A program made the translations under genes and the position numbers. From NCBI RefSeq assembly GCF_029892155.1, contig NZ_JARZAG010000013.1, positions 169,573 through 233,572 of the forward strand: 64,000 bases of DNA, in the 5' to 3' direction. Each line of letters begins with the position of its first letter. The stretch's first letter is position 1. Under the pieces are notes generated by a model. That model had not been told where the DNA came from, searched no databases, and saw nothing but the letters and a program-made list of their open reading frames with translations. Origin of the DNA: Kitasatospora sp. GAS204B. Lineage in GTDB: Bacteria > Actinomycetota > Actinomycetes > Streptomycetales > Streptomycetaceae. Shown here one piece after another: positions 15,128 through 28,518 of this stretch.

Positions 15128-16003
15128 TCACCCCGTGAGGCGCGCCGTCTCGACCAGCACCATCGCGACGGTCACGGCCAGCATCAGCACGACCGTGCCC
15201 GCCTGCACCAGGTTCCGGTTGGCCCGCGGCGCGTGCATCATGCCGATCCCGGTCAGCACGCCGGCCACCAGGCCGCCCACGTGCGCCCGCCAGTCGATCC
15301 CGGGCACCGAGAAGGTGATCACCAGGTTGAAGACGATCAGCGCGACCACCGGACCGACCGGCTGCCGGGCCGCCCGGAAGAGCACCGCGGTGGCGCCGAA
15401 GACCCCGAAGATCGCGCCGGAGGCACCCAGCGAGAGCACGCCCTGTCCGGCGACCAGGTAGACCAGCGCGCTGCCGGCCAGTCCCGAAACCAGGTACAGC
15501 GCGATGAACCTGAGCCGCCCGAGCACCCGCTCCAGGGTCGGCCCCATCCACCACAGCGCCAGCATGTTGGAGCCCACGTGCAGCGGCTGGACGTGCAGGA
15601 AGGTCGCGGTCAGCAGCCGGTACCACTGGTCCGGCCCGGCGGCCACGCCGTAGGCGGTGCCGGTCCGCGAGACCTCGCTGTACAGGATCCACTGCTGCTG
15701 CAGCGACTTGTCCAGGTAGGCGGCCACCACGAAGACCGCCAGGTTGATCCCGATCAGGATCTTGGTGACCAGCGCGCCGTCCCCGGTGAGCCGGCCGCCG
15801 AACCTGGTCGTGGCCACCCGGGTGGGCTGCACCGCGGCGCCGCGCACGCACTCCGGACACTGGAAGCCGACCGCGGCGTCGATCATGCACTGCGGGCAGA
15901 TCGGGCGACCGCAGCGCGCGCAGCTGACCCCGGTCTCCTGGTCGGGGTGCCGGTAGCAGCGCGGCAGGGTGTGCGCGCCGGGCGCGGCCTCGTCCTGGAC
16001 CAT
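15128..16003 (-). CDS. rhomboid-family intramembrane serine protease with N-terminal zinc ribbons
   Basis: This 291-residue protein begins with two zinc-binding knuckles (Cys16, 28, 31, 36, 39, 49, 52 and nearby His), a B-box-like module common on actinobacterial rhomboids. About six membrane helices follow. The catalytic pair is Ser195 in GASGAIFG and His241 in RAHVGG, with the oxyanion Asn146 in HVGSN. It would cleave membrane proteins within the bilayer; the substrate is unknown. It is followed downstream by a DnaA-box cluster. Confidence 0.92.
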   Translation of the reverse strand: MVQDEAAPGAHTLPRCYRHPDQETGVSCARCGRPICPQCMIDAAVGFQCPECVRGAAVQPTRVATTRFGGRLTGDGALVTKILIGINLAVFVVAAYLDKSLQQQWILYSEVSRTGTAYGVAAGPDQWYRLLTATFLHVQPLHVGSNMLALWWMGPTLERVLGRLRFIALYLVSGLAGSALVYLVAGQGVLSLGASGAIFGVFGATAVLFRAARQPVGPVVALIVFNLVITFSVPGIDWRAHVGGLVAGVLTGIGMMHAPRANRNLVQAGTVVLMLAVTVAMVLVETARLTG

Positions 16004-16104
16004 CCGGGTTCGTCCTCCTCATGACCGATCCCGGTGCCGCTCCGCGTCGCGGAAGGTCACCGGGATCGTCAAGGCTACTGCCGCCACGGCGGCGCCGACA
16101 GGAG

Positions 16105-16629
16105 TCAGCGGCGGGTGATCTCCACCGACTCGATCACCACGTCGTCGACCGGACGGTCGCCCGGACGGGTCGGGGCCACCGAGATGCCCTGGACGACCTT
16201 CTGGCCGGCCTCGTCGACGACCTCGCCGAAGATGGTGTGCTTGCCGGTCAGCCAGGTGGTGGGCGCCACGGTGATGAAGAACTGCGAGCCGTTGGTGCCC
16301 GGGCCCGAGTTGGCCATGGCGAGCAGGAACGGGCGGTTGAAGGCGAGGTCCGGGTGGAACTCGTCGGCGAACTTGTAGCCCGGGCCGCCGATGCCCTTAC
16401 CCAGCGGGTCGCCGCCCTGGATCATGAAGTCCGAGATCACCCGGTGGAAGATCGTGCCGTCGTACAGCTTGGCGTTGCTCTTCTCACCGGTGCCCGGGTG
16501 GGTCCACTCGCGGGTGCCCTCGGCCAGCTCCACGAAGTTGCGCACGGTCTTCGGCGCGTGGTCCGGGAAGAGCCGGATCACGATGTCGCCGTGGTTGGTC
16601 TTGAGGGTCGCGAACAGTTCCTCGGCCAC
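16105..16629 (-). CDS. ppiB: cyclophilin-type peptidyl-prolyl cis-trans isomerase
   Basis: I choose GTG 16629 (MAEELFATLKTNHGDIVIRLF), which has AGAAGGAAGG upstream; an ATG 15 codons earlier lacks support. The 174-residue protein is a single cyclophilin domain with FHRVISDFMIQGGDP, GTNGSQFFIT and GKHTIFGEV, which include the catalytic arginine and substrate-binding residues. No signal peptide is present, so it acts in the cytoplasm as a folding catalyst. It precedes the rhomboid gene on the same strand. Confidence 0.95.
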   Translation of the reverse strand: MAEELFATLKTNHGDIVIRLFPDHAPKTVRNFVELAEGTREWTHPGTGEKSNAKLYDGTIFHRVISDFMIQGGDPLGKGIGGPGYKFADEFHPDLAFNRPFLLAMANSGPGTNGSQFFITVAPTTWLTGKHTIFGEVVDEAGQKVVQGISVAPTRPGDRPVDDVVIESVEITRR

Positions 16630-16822
16630 GAGCTGTGCCTTCCTTCTCTCTTCAACAACTGACCACCGCATCATCCCATGAGCACTCCGCAGGCCTTGGG
16701 CCGTCCGGCGGCCTTGGCGGTACGGACGGCCCAGCCCGCCATGCGGTCGGACAAATCGGCATGCATGATCTCGAATCAGCTGGATATGTGCTTAAAGGAC
16801 GCCACCCAGGAGGAGGATCCCT

Positions 16823-17668
16823 GTGACCCGCTTGGACACCGCACGTGAGACGGCCGGCAAGACCCTGGACACGCTGGCGCCCTACGCCGCCACCGCCAAG
16901 GACACCGCCACGCACTACGCGGACGAGGCCCGCCAGCGACTCGGTCCGGCCCTGGAGGCGCTCGGCCCGCGCTTCGAGGCGGCCGCCGGGCAGGCCAGGA
17001 CCGGCACCCTGCAGGCCGCTCATTCGGCCAGGGTCGGCTACGTGCGGCACGTCGCCCCTCGTGTCGAGCACGCCTTCGCCACGCTGCCGCCCAAGACCCA
17101 GGAGAGCACCCTGCGGGCCGTGCACCGGGCCCAGGAGGCCGCGCTGGCCGCCAAGCACTCCGCGGACCGGGCCGCCGCCCACACCCGCACCAGCACGCTG
17201 CCCAGGCTGAACGAGGCCATCGACGGCGCCCGGGCGAGTGCCGGCCCCGCGGTGCACGAGGCCCAGCTCCGCGGCTCGGCCGCGCTCAGCGTGCTGCAGG
17301 GCCAGGTGAACGCCGAGCAGGTCAACAAGCTGGCCGCCAGGAACGCCCGCAAGGCCAGGTGCAACCGCACCGCCACCTCGCTCGCGGTGGCCGGCACGGT
17401 GGCCATCGGCAGCGGCCTGCTGATCTGGCGCTGGTGGCACCGGCAGAGCGAGCCGGAGTGGCTGATCGAGCCGCCCGAGGTGCAGGGCCCGCCCAACACC
17501 GTGCACCCCGCCAGCGGCGCCACCGCCGCGACCGCTCCGCTGAACGGCTCGGGACCCGCTGCGGCCGACGACGATGCCGCCGACGAGGGCGGCGCCCAGG
17601 CGGCCCCCGACACCCCGCGCCCCGGCGATGAGCACCCCAAGCCGCACGACCCGCGCAAGCCCCACTGA
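16823..17668 (+). CDS. DUF5324 family protein
   Basis: This 281-residue protein starts at GTG 16823, preceded by CAGGAGGAGG. The first 180 residues are rich in Ala, Thr and charged residues and look like amphipathic helices. One membrane helix (about 189-207, ending RWWHR) follows and then an acidic Pro/Ala tail. This matches the Streptomyces family DUF5324, of unknown function. It is a single-gene unit, divergent from ppiB and ended by a 21-bp hairpin shared with tRNA-Ala. Confidence 0.85.
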   Translation: MTRLDTARETAGKTLDTLAPYAATAKDTATHYADEARQRLGPALEALGPRFEAAAGQARTGTLQAAHSARVGYVRHVAPRVEHAFATLPPKTQESTLRAVHRAQEAALAAKHSADRAAAHTRTSTLPRLNEAIDGARASAGPAVHEAQLRGSAALSVLQGQVNAEQVNKLAARNARKARCNRTATSLAVAGTVAIGSGLLIWRWWHRQSEPEWLIEPPEVQGPPNTVHPASGATAATAPLNGSGPAAADDDAADEGGAQAAPDTPRPGDEHPKPHDPRKPH

Positions 17669-17684
17669 CCGGAGTCGCCCCCGG

Positions 17685-17731
17685 ACATGCCGATGGCCGG
17701 CCTGGAGGACCCAGGCCGGCCATCGGCATGT
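17685..17731. terminator. bidirectional terminator between DUF5324 gene and tRNA-Ala
   Basis: A perfect 21-bp stem (17685-17705 with 17711-17731) and 5-base loop lie between the convergent DUF5324 gene and tRNA-Ala. Confidence 0.85.
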
Positions 17732-17738
17732 CGAACTG

Positions 17739-17811
17739 TGGAGCTTAGGAGACTCGAACTCCTGACATCTGCCTTGCAAAGGCAGCGCTCTACCAACTGA
17801 GCTAAAGCCCC
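17739..17811 (-). tRNA. tRNA-Ala (anticodon TGC)
   Basis: The minus strand reads GGGGCTTTAGCTCAGTTGGT at the 5' end. The anticodon arm CTGCC-TTTGCAA-GGCAG gives TGC, and the T arm CAGGAGTTCGAGTCTCCT and acceptor GAGCTCCA-type 3' end are intact. It is 73 bases long with no encoded CCA. Confidence 0.97.
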
Positions 17812-17932
17812 GTGACGGTGCACCGGGCGCCGTCGGAGAACAGCGTACCGGGTCCGTCGGAAAATCTTGAGCGGGTATCCGACCTGCGCGGCGGGGAGGC
17901 CCGGACAGGCCTCCTGTCGTCCGCGCTCGGGG

Positions 17933-18061
17933 TCAGCGACCGGCCGGGATCGGGTCGGTGGCCTCGGTCCACAGGTCCTGCTCGGCACGGTCGGCCTGAA
18001 CCTGACGGTAGACAAAGAAGCCGCCGAGGGCGACCAGGGCGACCAGGAGGAGCTTCTTCAC
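17933..18061 (-). CDS. DLW-39 family small protein
   Basis: A GTG at 18061 opens a 42-residue protein with an N-terminal hydrophobic helix (MKKLLLVALVALGGFFVYRQ) and then the eponymous EQDLWTEATDP, matching the actinobacterial DLW-39 family. It is predicted to be anchored in the membrane with a short tail. No function is known. It lies just upstream of tRNA-Ala on the same strand, as in other streptomycetes. Confidence 0.85.
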   Translation of the reverse strand: MKKLLLVALVALGGFFVYRQVQADRAEQDLWTEATDPIPAGR

Positions 18062-18277
18062 CGCGGGACCTCGTCCTTCTCAGCGTGTGGGCGGGCTCAG
18101 CAACCGGGGCCCGGATCGGGCGGCCGGGGCTGCGAGTCCTCGGGATGTGCACGTATCAACCGGCGGCCGGCTGGCCAAACCGCCTTGCGGCCGATGATAC
18201 ACACCCGTGTCCTGTCCGAGACCGGCCAGCGGTAGCTCAACCGGCGGACCCTGACCACGGTTTGACGCCCGGGCGGG

Positions 18278-19036
18278 TCAGCCGCCCAGACCGGGGCGTC
18301 CGAAGGCGACCGTCGCGTCGTCGTGCCGCTTGCCCCGGAACCGCCCGGGGGGATCCGCCGCCTCGGCGGCCCGCACCGCCCGCACGGCCCCGGCGGGCCC
18401 CTGCTCGTCCAGCGTGTCGAGCAGCCGCCGCCAGGACCAGCCGTACCGCTCCACCAGCCGCGACACCCCGTCGGTGAGCACCGCGAAGCGGACCACCTCG
18501 GTGAGCCGGTGGGCGCCGCTGATCGCCTGCTCGGCGGCCTCGGGGCGGGTGCTCGCGACCCAGAAGCCGCCGGGCGCGTTGCGCAGCCCGGCCACCGTCG
18601 CCAGGTCGTAGGCGGGCAGGTGGTCGACCCGGTCGTCGAGCACCAGCTCCAGCCGACCGTCCGTCAGTTCGACCAGCACCGGTGAGTCGGCGAGCACCAG
18701 GTGCTCCAGCCACGCACCGCGCCGGCGCAGCAGGGCCACGGTGGCCGAGGGACTGTCGGGGTGATCGAGGTCACAGGTGTCCACGTGCAGCGCCCGGACC
18801 CGCTCGATCGCCGCCGCCAGCACCTGGGCCAGGGTGAGCTCGGGCTCCTCCACCAGCAGTTGCCCCAGCCGGGCGCCCAGCCGCCGGGTCACCCAGGCCA
18901 CGTCGTGCTCGCACCCGGTGTTCGGCGCGCTCCTGGTGGCACCGTCCAGCACCACCACGAAGTCCTCGCCGGCCAGCACGAAGTCCTCGTTCGCCCGCTC
19001 ACCGGGCGCCGCCACCGACACGTACCCGACCCGCAC
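18278..19036 (-). CDS. PP2C-like protein phosphatase
   Basis: This 252-residue protein has divergent PP2C motifs: ERANEDFVL near the N-terminus, VVLDGATRS in place of DGxGG, VLTDGVSRL in the middle and KRHDDATVAFG at the end. The metal-binding aspartates are retained, though the DGMGG glycine pair is not. No membrane helix is present. It is flanked by tRNA-Ile and tRNA-Ala/DLW-39 and is not next to a kinase gene, so its substrate is unknown. Confidence 0.8.
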   Translation of the reverse strand: MRVGYVSVAAPGERANEDFVLAGEDFVVVLDGATRSAPNTGCEHDVAWVTRRLGARLGQLLVEEPELTLAQVLAAAIERVRALHVDTCDLDHPDSPSATVALLRRRGAWLEHLVLADSPVLVELTDGRLELVLDDRVDHLPAYDLATVAGLRNAPGGFWVASTRPEAAEQAISGAHRLTEVVRFAVLTDGVSRLVERYGWSWRRLLDTLDEQGPAGAVRAVRAAEAADPPGRFRGKRHDDATVAFGRPGLGG

Positions 19037-19067
19037 CCGCCGCTCCTCACGCCAGCACAGAAACAGC

Positions 19068-19099
19068 AGCGCCCCGGATGGTGAACCATCCGGGGCGCT
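19068..19099 (-). terminator. tRNA-Ile terminator
   Basis: AGCGCCCCGGATGG and its exact complement flank the tetraloop TGAA, 9 bases downstream of the tRNA-Ile 3' end and just before the PP2C-like gene. Confidence 0.85.
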
Positions 19100-19107
19100 C
19101 TCGCAGG

Positions 19108-19181
19108 TGGGCCTAACAGGACTTGAACCTGTGGCCTCTTCCTTATCAGGGAAGCGCTCTAACCGTCTGAGCTATAGGCCC
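19108..19181 (-). tRNA. tRNA-Ile (anticodon GAT)
   Basis: The minus strand reads GGGCCTATAGCTCAGACGGT. The anticodon arm CTTCC-CTGATAA-GGAAG gives GAT, and the T arm CAGGTTCAAGTCCTG and the acceptor stem GGGCCTA/TAGGCCC are intact. It is 74 bases long with no encoded CCA. Confidence 0.97.
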
Positions 19182-19197
19182 TTGCCGCACTGAAAGA

Positions 19198-20610
19198 TTA
19201 GCGGACCGACGGCCGATCTCCCAAATCCATCTCCCCTGCCCCGTTCGGACGCGCGATCGCAATGTGCAGCTCAGGCGACCTGAGCCGGTCGGGGCCCGGC
19301 TGCCCGGGGCGGATCAGCCACTGCTCACGGGTGGCCGGCAGGCGGCTGGCGCCGGCCGGTGCGGTGCGCACGGCGAGCACCTGGTTGACGCCGATCCGGT
19401 TCTCCTCGAAGGCGAGCGCGGAGGCGGCCATGTAGAGCCGCCAGACCCGGGCCCGGCCGCGGCCGACCAGGCGGACGGCCTGCGCCCAGCCCGCCTCCAG
19501 GTTGGCCACCCACTCGCGCAGGGTCAGCGCGTAGTGCTCGCGCAGCGCTTCGACGTCGCGGACCTCGAAGCCGGCCTCCTCCAGCAGCGAGACGGTGCTG
19601 CCCACCGGGGCCAGCTCGCCGTCCGGGAAGACGTAGCGGTTGATGAACGGGCTGCTGCTGTAGGTCTCACCGGGAACGGTGGGGCGGCGGGCGATCTGGT
19701 GGTTGAGCAGTCGCCCGCCGGGGACCAGCAGGTCGTACAGGCCCGTCGCGTAGACGCGGTACTGCTCGCTGCCGACGTGCTCGGCCATCCCGACACTGGA
19801 GATCGCGTCGTACGGGCCGTCAGGGATCTCCCGGTAGTCCTGCAGGCGGATCTCCACCTGCTCCGCCAGACCGGCGGCGGCCACCCGCTCGCGGGCCAGC
19901 GCCACCTGCTCGGCGGAGATGCTCACCCCCACCGCGCTGACGCCGTAGTGCTCGGCCGCGTGCAGGACCAGCGAGCCCCAGCCGCAGCCGACGTCGAGCA
20001 GCCGCATGCCGGGCTCGAGGCCGAGCTTGCGGCAGATCAGGTCGAGCTTGGCGAACTGGGCGTCCTCCAGGCTCCTGCTCTCGGGCGTCCAGTAGGCGCA
20101 GGAGTAGACCATCGAGCTGCCCAGCACCAGGCGGTAGAAGTCGTTGCCCACGTCGTAGTGGTGGCTGATCGCGGCCCGGTCGCGGCCCCGGCTGTGCAGC
20201 CGGCCGACCGGGCGGGCCTCCTCGGGTGGCAGCGGCGGACGCGGGCCGAGCGCGCCGGCTTTGGCCAGCACCGCCAGGGCCCGGCGCCCGCCCGGGCCGG
20301 CGAGCTCGCCGGGGCCCAGCCGCAGCGCGCGCACCGCGGGGCGCTCGGCGAAGTGGGCCGCCTCGGCCAGCACCCGGTAGAGGTCCTCGCCGGGACCGAG
20401 CTCCAGGTCGCCGGAGACGTAGGCCCGGGCCAGGCCCAGCTCGCCCGGCGCCCAGAGCAGCCGGCGCAGCGCCCGGCGGTTGCGCAGCAGCAGCACAGGG
20501 GCGTCCGGCGCCCCGGCCACGCTGCCGTCCCAGGTCTGCAGCCGGAACGGCAACTGGCTGCCGAGCAGCTCCTCCGCCGCGCCGACCAGCTGCGATGCGA
20601 TCTGTGCCAT
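19198..20610 (-). CDS. cyclopropane-fatty-acid-synthase-like SAM methyltransferase
   Basis: I choose ATG 20610 (MAQIASQLVGAAEELLGSQL), which has GGAGGTT upstream; an ATG 17 codons earlier lacks a site. The 470-residue protein has an N-terminal domain (about 1-150) and a CFA/CmaS-type methyltransferase domain with HYDVGNDFY, the SAM-binding LLDVGCGWGSL, and SVGMAEHVG. These enzymes add a methylene or methyl group to unsaturated acyl chains of phospholipids. It probably modifies membrane lipids, but an unusual lipid or natural-product substrate is possible. Confidence 0.88.
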   Translation of the reverse strand: MAQIASQLVGAAEELLGSQLPFRLQTWDGSVAGAPDAPVLLLRNRRALRRLLWAPGELGLARAYVSGDLELGPGEDLYRVLAEAAHFAERPAVRALRLGPGELAGPGGRRALAVLAKAGALGPRPPLPPEEARPVGRLHSRGRDRAAISHHYDVGNDFYRLVLGSSMVYSCAYWTPESRSLEDAQFAKLDLICRKLGLEPGMRLLDVGCGWGSLVLHAAEHYGVSAVGVSISAEQVALARERVAAAGLAEQVEIRLQDYREIPDGPYDAISSVGMAEHVGSEQYRVYATGLYDLLVPGGRLLNHQIARRPTVPGETYSSSPFINRYVFPDGELAPVGSTVSLLEEAGFEVRDVEALREHYALTLREWVANLEAGWAQAVRLVGRGRARVWRLYMAASALAFEENRIGVNQVLAVRTAPAGASRLPATREQWLIRPGQPGPDRLRSPELHIAIARPNGAGEMDLGDRPSVR

Positions 20611-20931
20611 CCGTGAACCTCCGCGCAACCGAGGGGCTGCCGCCATCTGGCGACCGCCCACTGACCAGAACCGGCAGTCGTGCAGAACGCTTCAGCCAAC
20701 CCAGCCGTTGACACCCGCTCTTCGAGGCACGCCGAAGAGAGAGCGGCTGTCACCCGATTGACGACCGGACAACGAAGCGGACCCCTTCGATTCAACAACC
20801 GAAGGGGTCCGCACATGCCGCGTTTTTCGAAATCGGTTCGTACAGTAGGACGTTCCGCAGAGCGTTCCACCGCGCCCGACGGCCGGATGACGGCCGCTCA
20901 GTTCGCCCGCTGCGACCGGCAGCGGGCAGGC
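20611..20931. other. intergenic region between DUF3566 gene end and CFA-like gene start
   Basis: This 321-base region holds the terminator of the gyrB-gyrA-DUF3566 transcript (20778-20811) and the leftward promoter region of the methyltransferase gene. I see no gene or other repeat. Confidence 0.6.
20778..20811 (-). terminator. terminator downstream of the DUF3566 gene
   Basis: CGGACCCCTTCG and its exact complement flank a 10-base loop, 121 bases beyond the DUF3566 stop, closing the leftward gyrB-gyrA-DUF3566 unit. Confidence 0.8.
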
Positions 20932-21651
20932 TCACTCCTCTTCGGCGAGGGTCAGCTCGATACCGCCGGTGAAGCCGGCCGCCGCGTTGTAGATGAACGA
21001 GGCGAGCGTGCAGAGCGCGGTCAGCAGCACCACGTCCACCACCGCGATCAGCGCGGTGTAGGTGATCACCTGGCCGAAGCCGACGTAGTCCATGATGTTG
21101 ACGCCGCTGCTGGCGCCGCCGGTACCGGAGCCGGTGGCGTCCTTCAGCATGTTGCCCACCGAGCTGAAGACGCCGAGCGAGTCGAGCGTGGTCCACAGCA
21201 CCGCGGCCGCCACGATCATGACGATGCCGATGGCCAGCGACAGCAGGAAGCTGACCTTCATCACCGACCACGGGTCGGCCTTGACGATCCGCAGCCGCGC
21301 CCTGCGGGTGCGGCCCGGCGCCCCGGCGGCGGCCGCGGCGGGCGGGGTGGCGGGCCGGCGCGGCGCGGCGGCGCCCTGCGGCGGGGCGCCCGCGTTGGTC
21401 CGGGTGCCGCGCGGCGGGGTCGGCTGCCCCTTGGTGTAGGTGGTCGGCGTCGAGTACCCGGCCGCGCCGCCACCGGGCGGGCTCGGCGGCATCGGCGGCT
21501 GGGGCGGCGCCGGGTTGTACCCGCCGCCGGGGCCAACCGTGGACATCAGAGAGGTGGAGGCAGCCGGGTGCTCGGCCGGCGGCTGCGGTACACCTCCGTA
21601 CGGCGCACCGCCCGGCGCGGCACCTCCCGCTGCACCCGTGGTCCCACTCAC
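20932..21651 (-). CDS. DUF3566 membrane protein
   Basis: This 239-residue protein starts at GTG 21651 with AGGAGG upstream. The first 110 residues are Pro/Gly/Ala-rich and disordered. The C-terminal DUF3566 domain has RLRIVKADPWSVMKVSFLLS, two membrane helices (about 135-158 and 194-218) and GFTGGIELTLAEE. DUF3566 is almost always encoded right after gyrA in actinobacteria, as here (142-base gap). Its function is unknown. Confidence 0.92.
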   Translation of the reverse strand: MSGTTGAAGGAAPGGAPYGGVPQPPAEHPAASTSLMSTVGPGGGYNPAPPQPPMPPSPPGGGAAGYSTPTTYTKGQPTPPRGTRTNAGAPPQGAAAPRRPATPPAAAAAGAPGRTRRARLRIVKADPWSVMKVSFLLSLAIGIVMIVAAAVLWTTLDSLGVFSSVGNMLKDATGSGTGGASSGVNIMDYVGFGQVITYTALIAVVDVVLLTALCTLASFIYNAAAGFTGGIELTLAEEE

Positions 21652-21793
21652 GCTGGATCCTCCTGCAGTTCCTCGCCGACGCGCGCCTTACGCCCCGGTG
21701 GCCTCCACTGTGCGGCATCAAGCTGAGAAGCCCGAAACCGGGGCCGGCCGATACCCTCGCCACTGGCCCGGGGTACCGGCCGCCCGATGTACA

Positions 21794-24418
<2,625 letters not shown>

Positions 24419-24477
24419 TGGTGGTCAGTTTCCTTTCACGCGTGACTGGTACGTACGGACGGGGTCGTGAGAACCCG

Positions 24478-26478
<2,001 letters not shown>

Positions 26479-26762
26479 GAAGCGCCCTCTCTGGCACAGC
26501 ACGGGCCGCATCCCCGCCCGGGTTCGGGCGAGCGTGCGACCACGGCGTTTCGACTCAGTTACCGCAAGCGGCAGTGTTTGACCCTCAGTCTACCGGTACC
26601 GCCGACATAGATGGGCGTTTGGCAGGCCCTGAGGGCGGATTTACCGCCCCGAATCCCCTCCGCACATGTCCCGATACTCGCCCCGGGGGCTCAGCGGCCT
26701 CACACGGGCCGTCAGCGGTTCCGGAAGTATGCGCTCCGTCAAGACCGGAGCCGGCCGCCGGG

Positions 26763-27272
26763 TCACCCCCAGGTGTCGCGCGGACCACGACTGCCCGGCG
26801 CCCGCAGCCGGCCGTACCGGCGCTCCGGCGCGGACGGGCCCTGCACCCGGATCACCTTCACCGTGCCGTGCCCCAACTCGTGGTTCAGCCGGGCCACCAA
26901 CTGCCTTGCCAGCAAACGCAACTGAGTCGCCCACGCGGTGGAGTCGCAACGCACCGTCAGGACCGCCTCGGCCTCCGCGAACTGCTCGGGCGTGCAGTGC
27001 GCCGCGATGTCAGGACCGACGATCTGCGCCCACCGGCCCATCACCCCGCCGACCGCGGCCGGCGCCTCCCAGCCACGCTCCGTGATCAAACGATTGAGCG
27101 CCGCCCCCAGTGGCACCGGGTCCCGGCCGTCCGCCCTGGCGCCGCTGCGCAACCCGTGCCGCTTCGCCTCGCGCTTCTCGCGGACCTGCTCGCCCCGCTG
27201 GCGGGCCTGCTCCTTGGCCGCCCGCAGCGCGACCCGCGCCAAGTCGACGCCGGAGAGTTCCGGATCGCTCAT
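26763..27272 (-). CDS. DUF721 protein (DciA-type helicase loader family)
   Basis: This 169-residue protein has a basic N-terminal region (about 1-60) and the DUF721 domain (LGAALNRLITERGWEAPAAVG, RWAQIVGPDIAAHCTPEQF, LTVRCDSTAWATQLRLLARQLVARLN). The C-terminus is again basic and disordered. DUF721 proteins include DciA, the replicative-helicase loader/operator of bacteria without DnaC. A gene of this family between recF and gyrB is standard in actinobacteria. The helicase-loading role is inferred from the family. Confidence 0.88.
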   Translation of the reverse strand: MSDPELSGVDLARVALRAAKEQARQRGEQVREKREAKRHGLRSGARADGRDPVPLGAALNRLITERGWEAPAAVGGVMGRWAQIVGPDIAAHCTPEQFAEAEAVLTVRCDSTAWATQLRLLARQLVARLNHELGHGTVKVIRVQGPSAPERRYGRLRAPGSRGPRDTWG

Positions 27273-27339
27273 CTTCGTCCCCAGCCTGTGGACAGTCTCT
27301 TCGTTCCGCCGCCTCCCGGCGGGCCATCCAGCGTACGAC

Positions 27340-28473
27340 TCACAGGCCGATCCGGGTCACTTCGCCACCGGAGACCGCGTAGCGCACCCCCGCGAGCGCC
27401 TTCGGGACGTCCTCCGGGACCGCCGCCGTCACCAGCACCTGCTCGCCGTCGGCCACCAGCTCGGCCAGCTGGTCGCGTCGGCGGGCGTCCAGCTCGGCGA
27501 AGACGTCGTCCAGGATCAGCACCGGCTCGCCGCCGTCGGCGCGCAGCAGCTCGTAGCTGGCCAGCCGCAGTGCCAGCGCGAACGACCAGGACTCGCCGTG
27601 GCTCGCGTACCCCTTGGCCGGCAGCGTGCCGAGCAGCAGCGACAGCTCGTCACGGTGCGGCCCGACCAGGGTCAGCCCGCGCTCGGTCTCCTGCTTGCGC
27701 ACCGCCCGCAGCGCCTCCAGGAGTTGCTGGTAGGCCTCCTCACGGCTGCCCGGCAGCCCGCCCTCGAAGGAGGACCGGTACTCCAGGCGGGTCGGGCCAC
27801 CGCCCGGCGCCAGCCGCTCGTACGCCTGCTCGACCAGCGGCCCGAGCGCCGCCACCAGCTGCAGCCGAAAGGCCGTCAACTCCGCGCCCGCCTGCGCCAG
27901 ATGACCGTCCCAGACCTCCAGGGTCGACAGGTCGGCGGCCTTGCCGCCACCCGACCTGCGGGCCATCGCCGCGGTCTTCAGCAGGGCGTTGCGCTGCTTC
28001 AACACGCGCTCGTAGTCCGCCCGCACGCCCGCCAGCCGGGGCGCCCTCGCGGTCAGCAGCTCGTCCAGGAACCGCCGCCGCTCCCCCGGGTCGCCCTTCA
28101 CCAGGGCCAGGTCCTCGGGAGCGAAGAGCACGGTGCGCAGCAGGCCCAGCACATCGCGCGGGCGCACGTTGTCCGAGCGGTTGATCCGGGCCCGGTTGGC
28201 CTTGCCCGGGGTGATCTCCAGTTCGACCAGCGTGGTCCTGGAGCGGTCCACGATCGAGCCGCGGACCACCGCCCGGTCCGCGCCCTGGCGCACCAGCGGG
28301 GCATCGGTCGCCACCCGGTGGCTGCCCAGGGTGGACAGGTAGCCGATCGCCTCGACCAGGTTGGTCTTGCCCTGCCCGTTGGGCCCCACGAACGCGCTGA
28401 CGCCCGGCTCGAGGGGCACCTCGACCCGGGCGTACGAGCGGAAATCGGCGAGCGACAGGTGCGCGACATGCAT
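27340..28473 (-). CDS. recF: DNA replication/repair protein RecF
   Basis: This 377-residue SMC-like ATPase has the Walker A motif GPNGQGKTNL (about 30-39), the signature SHGESWSFALALRLA and Walker B PVLILDDVFAELD near the C-terminus. It begins MHVAHLSLADFRSYARVEV, the usual RecF start. RecF loads RecA with RecO/RecR at gaps at stalled forks. It lies between gnd and the DUF721 gene in the conserved dnaN-to-gyrB group. Confidence 0.96.
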   Translation of the reverse strand: MHVAHLSLADFRSYARVEVPLEPGVSAFVGPNGQGKTNLVEAIGYLSTLGSHRVATDAPLVRQGADRAVVRGSIVDRSRTTLVELEITPGKANRARINRSDNVRPRDVLGLLRTVLFAPEDLALVKGDPGERRRFLDELLTARAPRLAGVRADYERVLKQRNALLKTAAMARRSGGGKAADLSTLEVWDGHLAQAGAELTAFRLQLVAALGPLVEQAYERLAPGGGPTRLEYRSSFEGGLPGSREEAYQQLLEALRAVRKQETERGLTLVGPHRDELSLLLGTLPAKGYASHGESWSFALALRLASYELLRADGGEPVLILDDVFAELDARRRDQLAELVADGEQVLVTAAVPEDVPKALAGVRYAVSGGEVTRIGL

Positions 28474-28518
28474 GGGTGTGGACCGCGCTCGCCTTCTTGT
28501 GGACTACTTCGTGGTGGG

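Noticed and set aside
18226..18270. tRNA-like segment (GCGGTAGCTCAACCGGCGG) upstream of the PP2C-like gene end
   Set aside because: It resembles a tRNA D-arm, but no acceptor stem, anticodon arm or T arm can be formed around it. It may be a chance match or a small att-like remnant; nothing else supports it.
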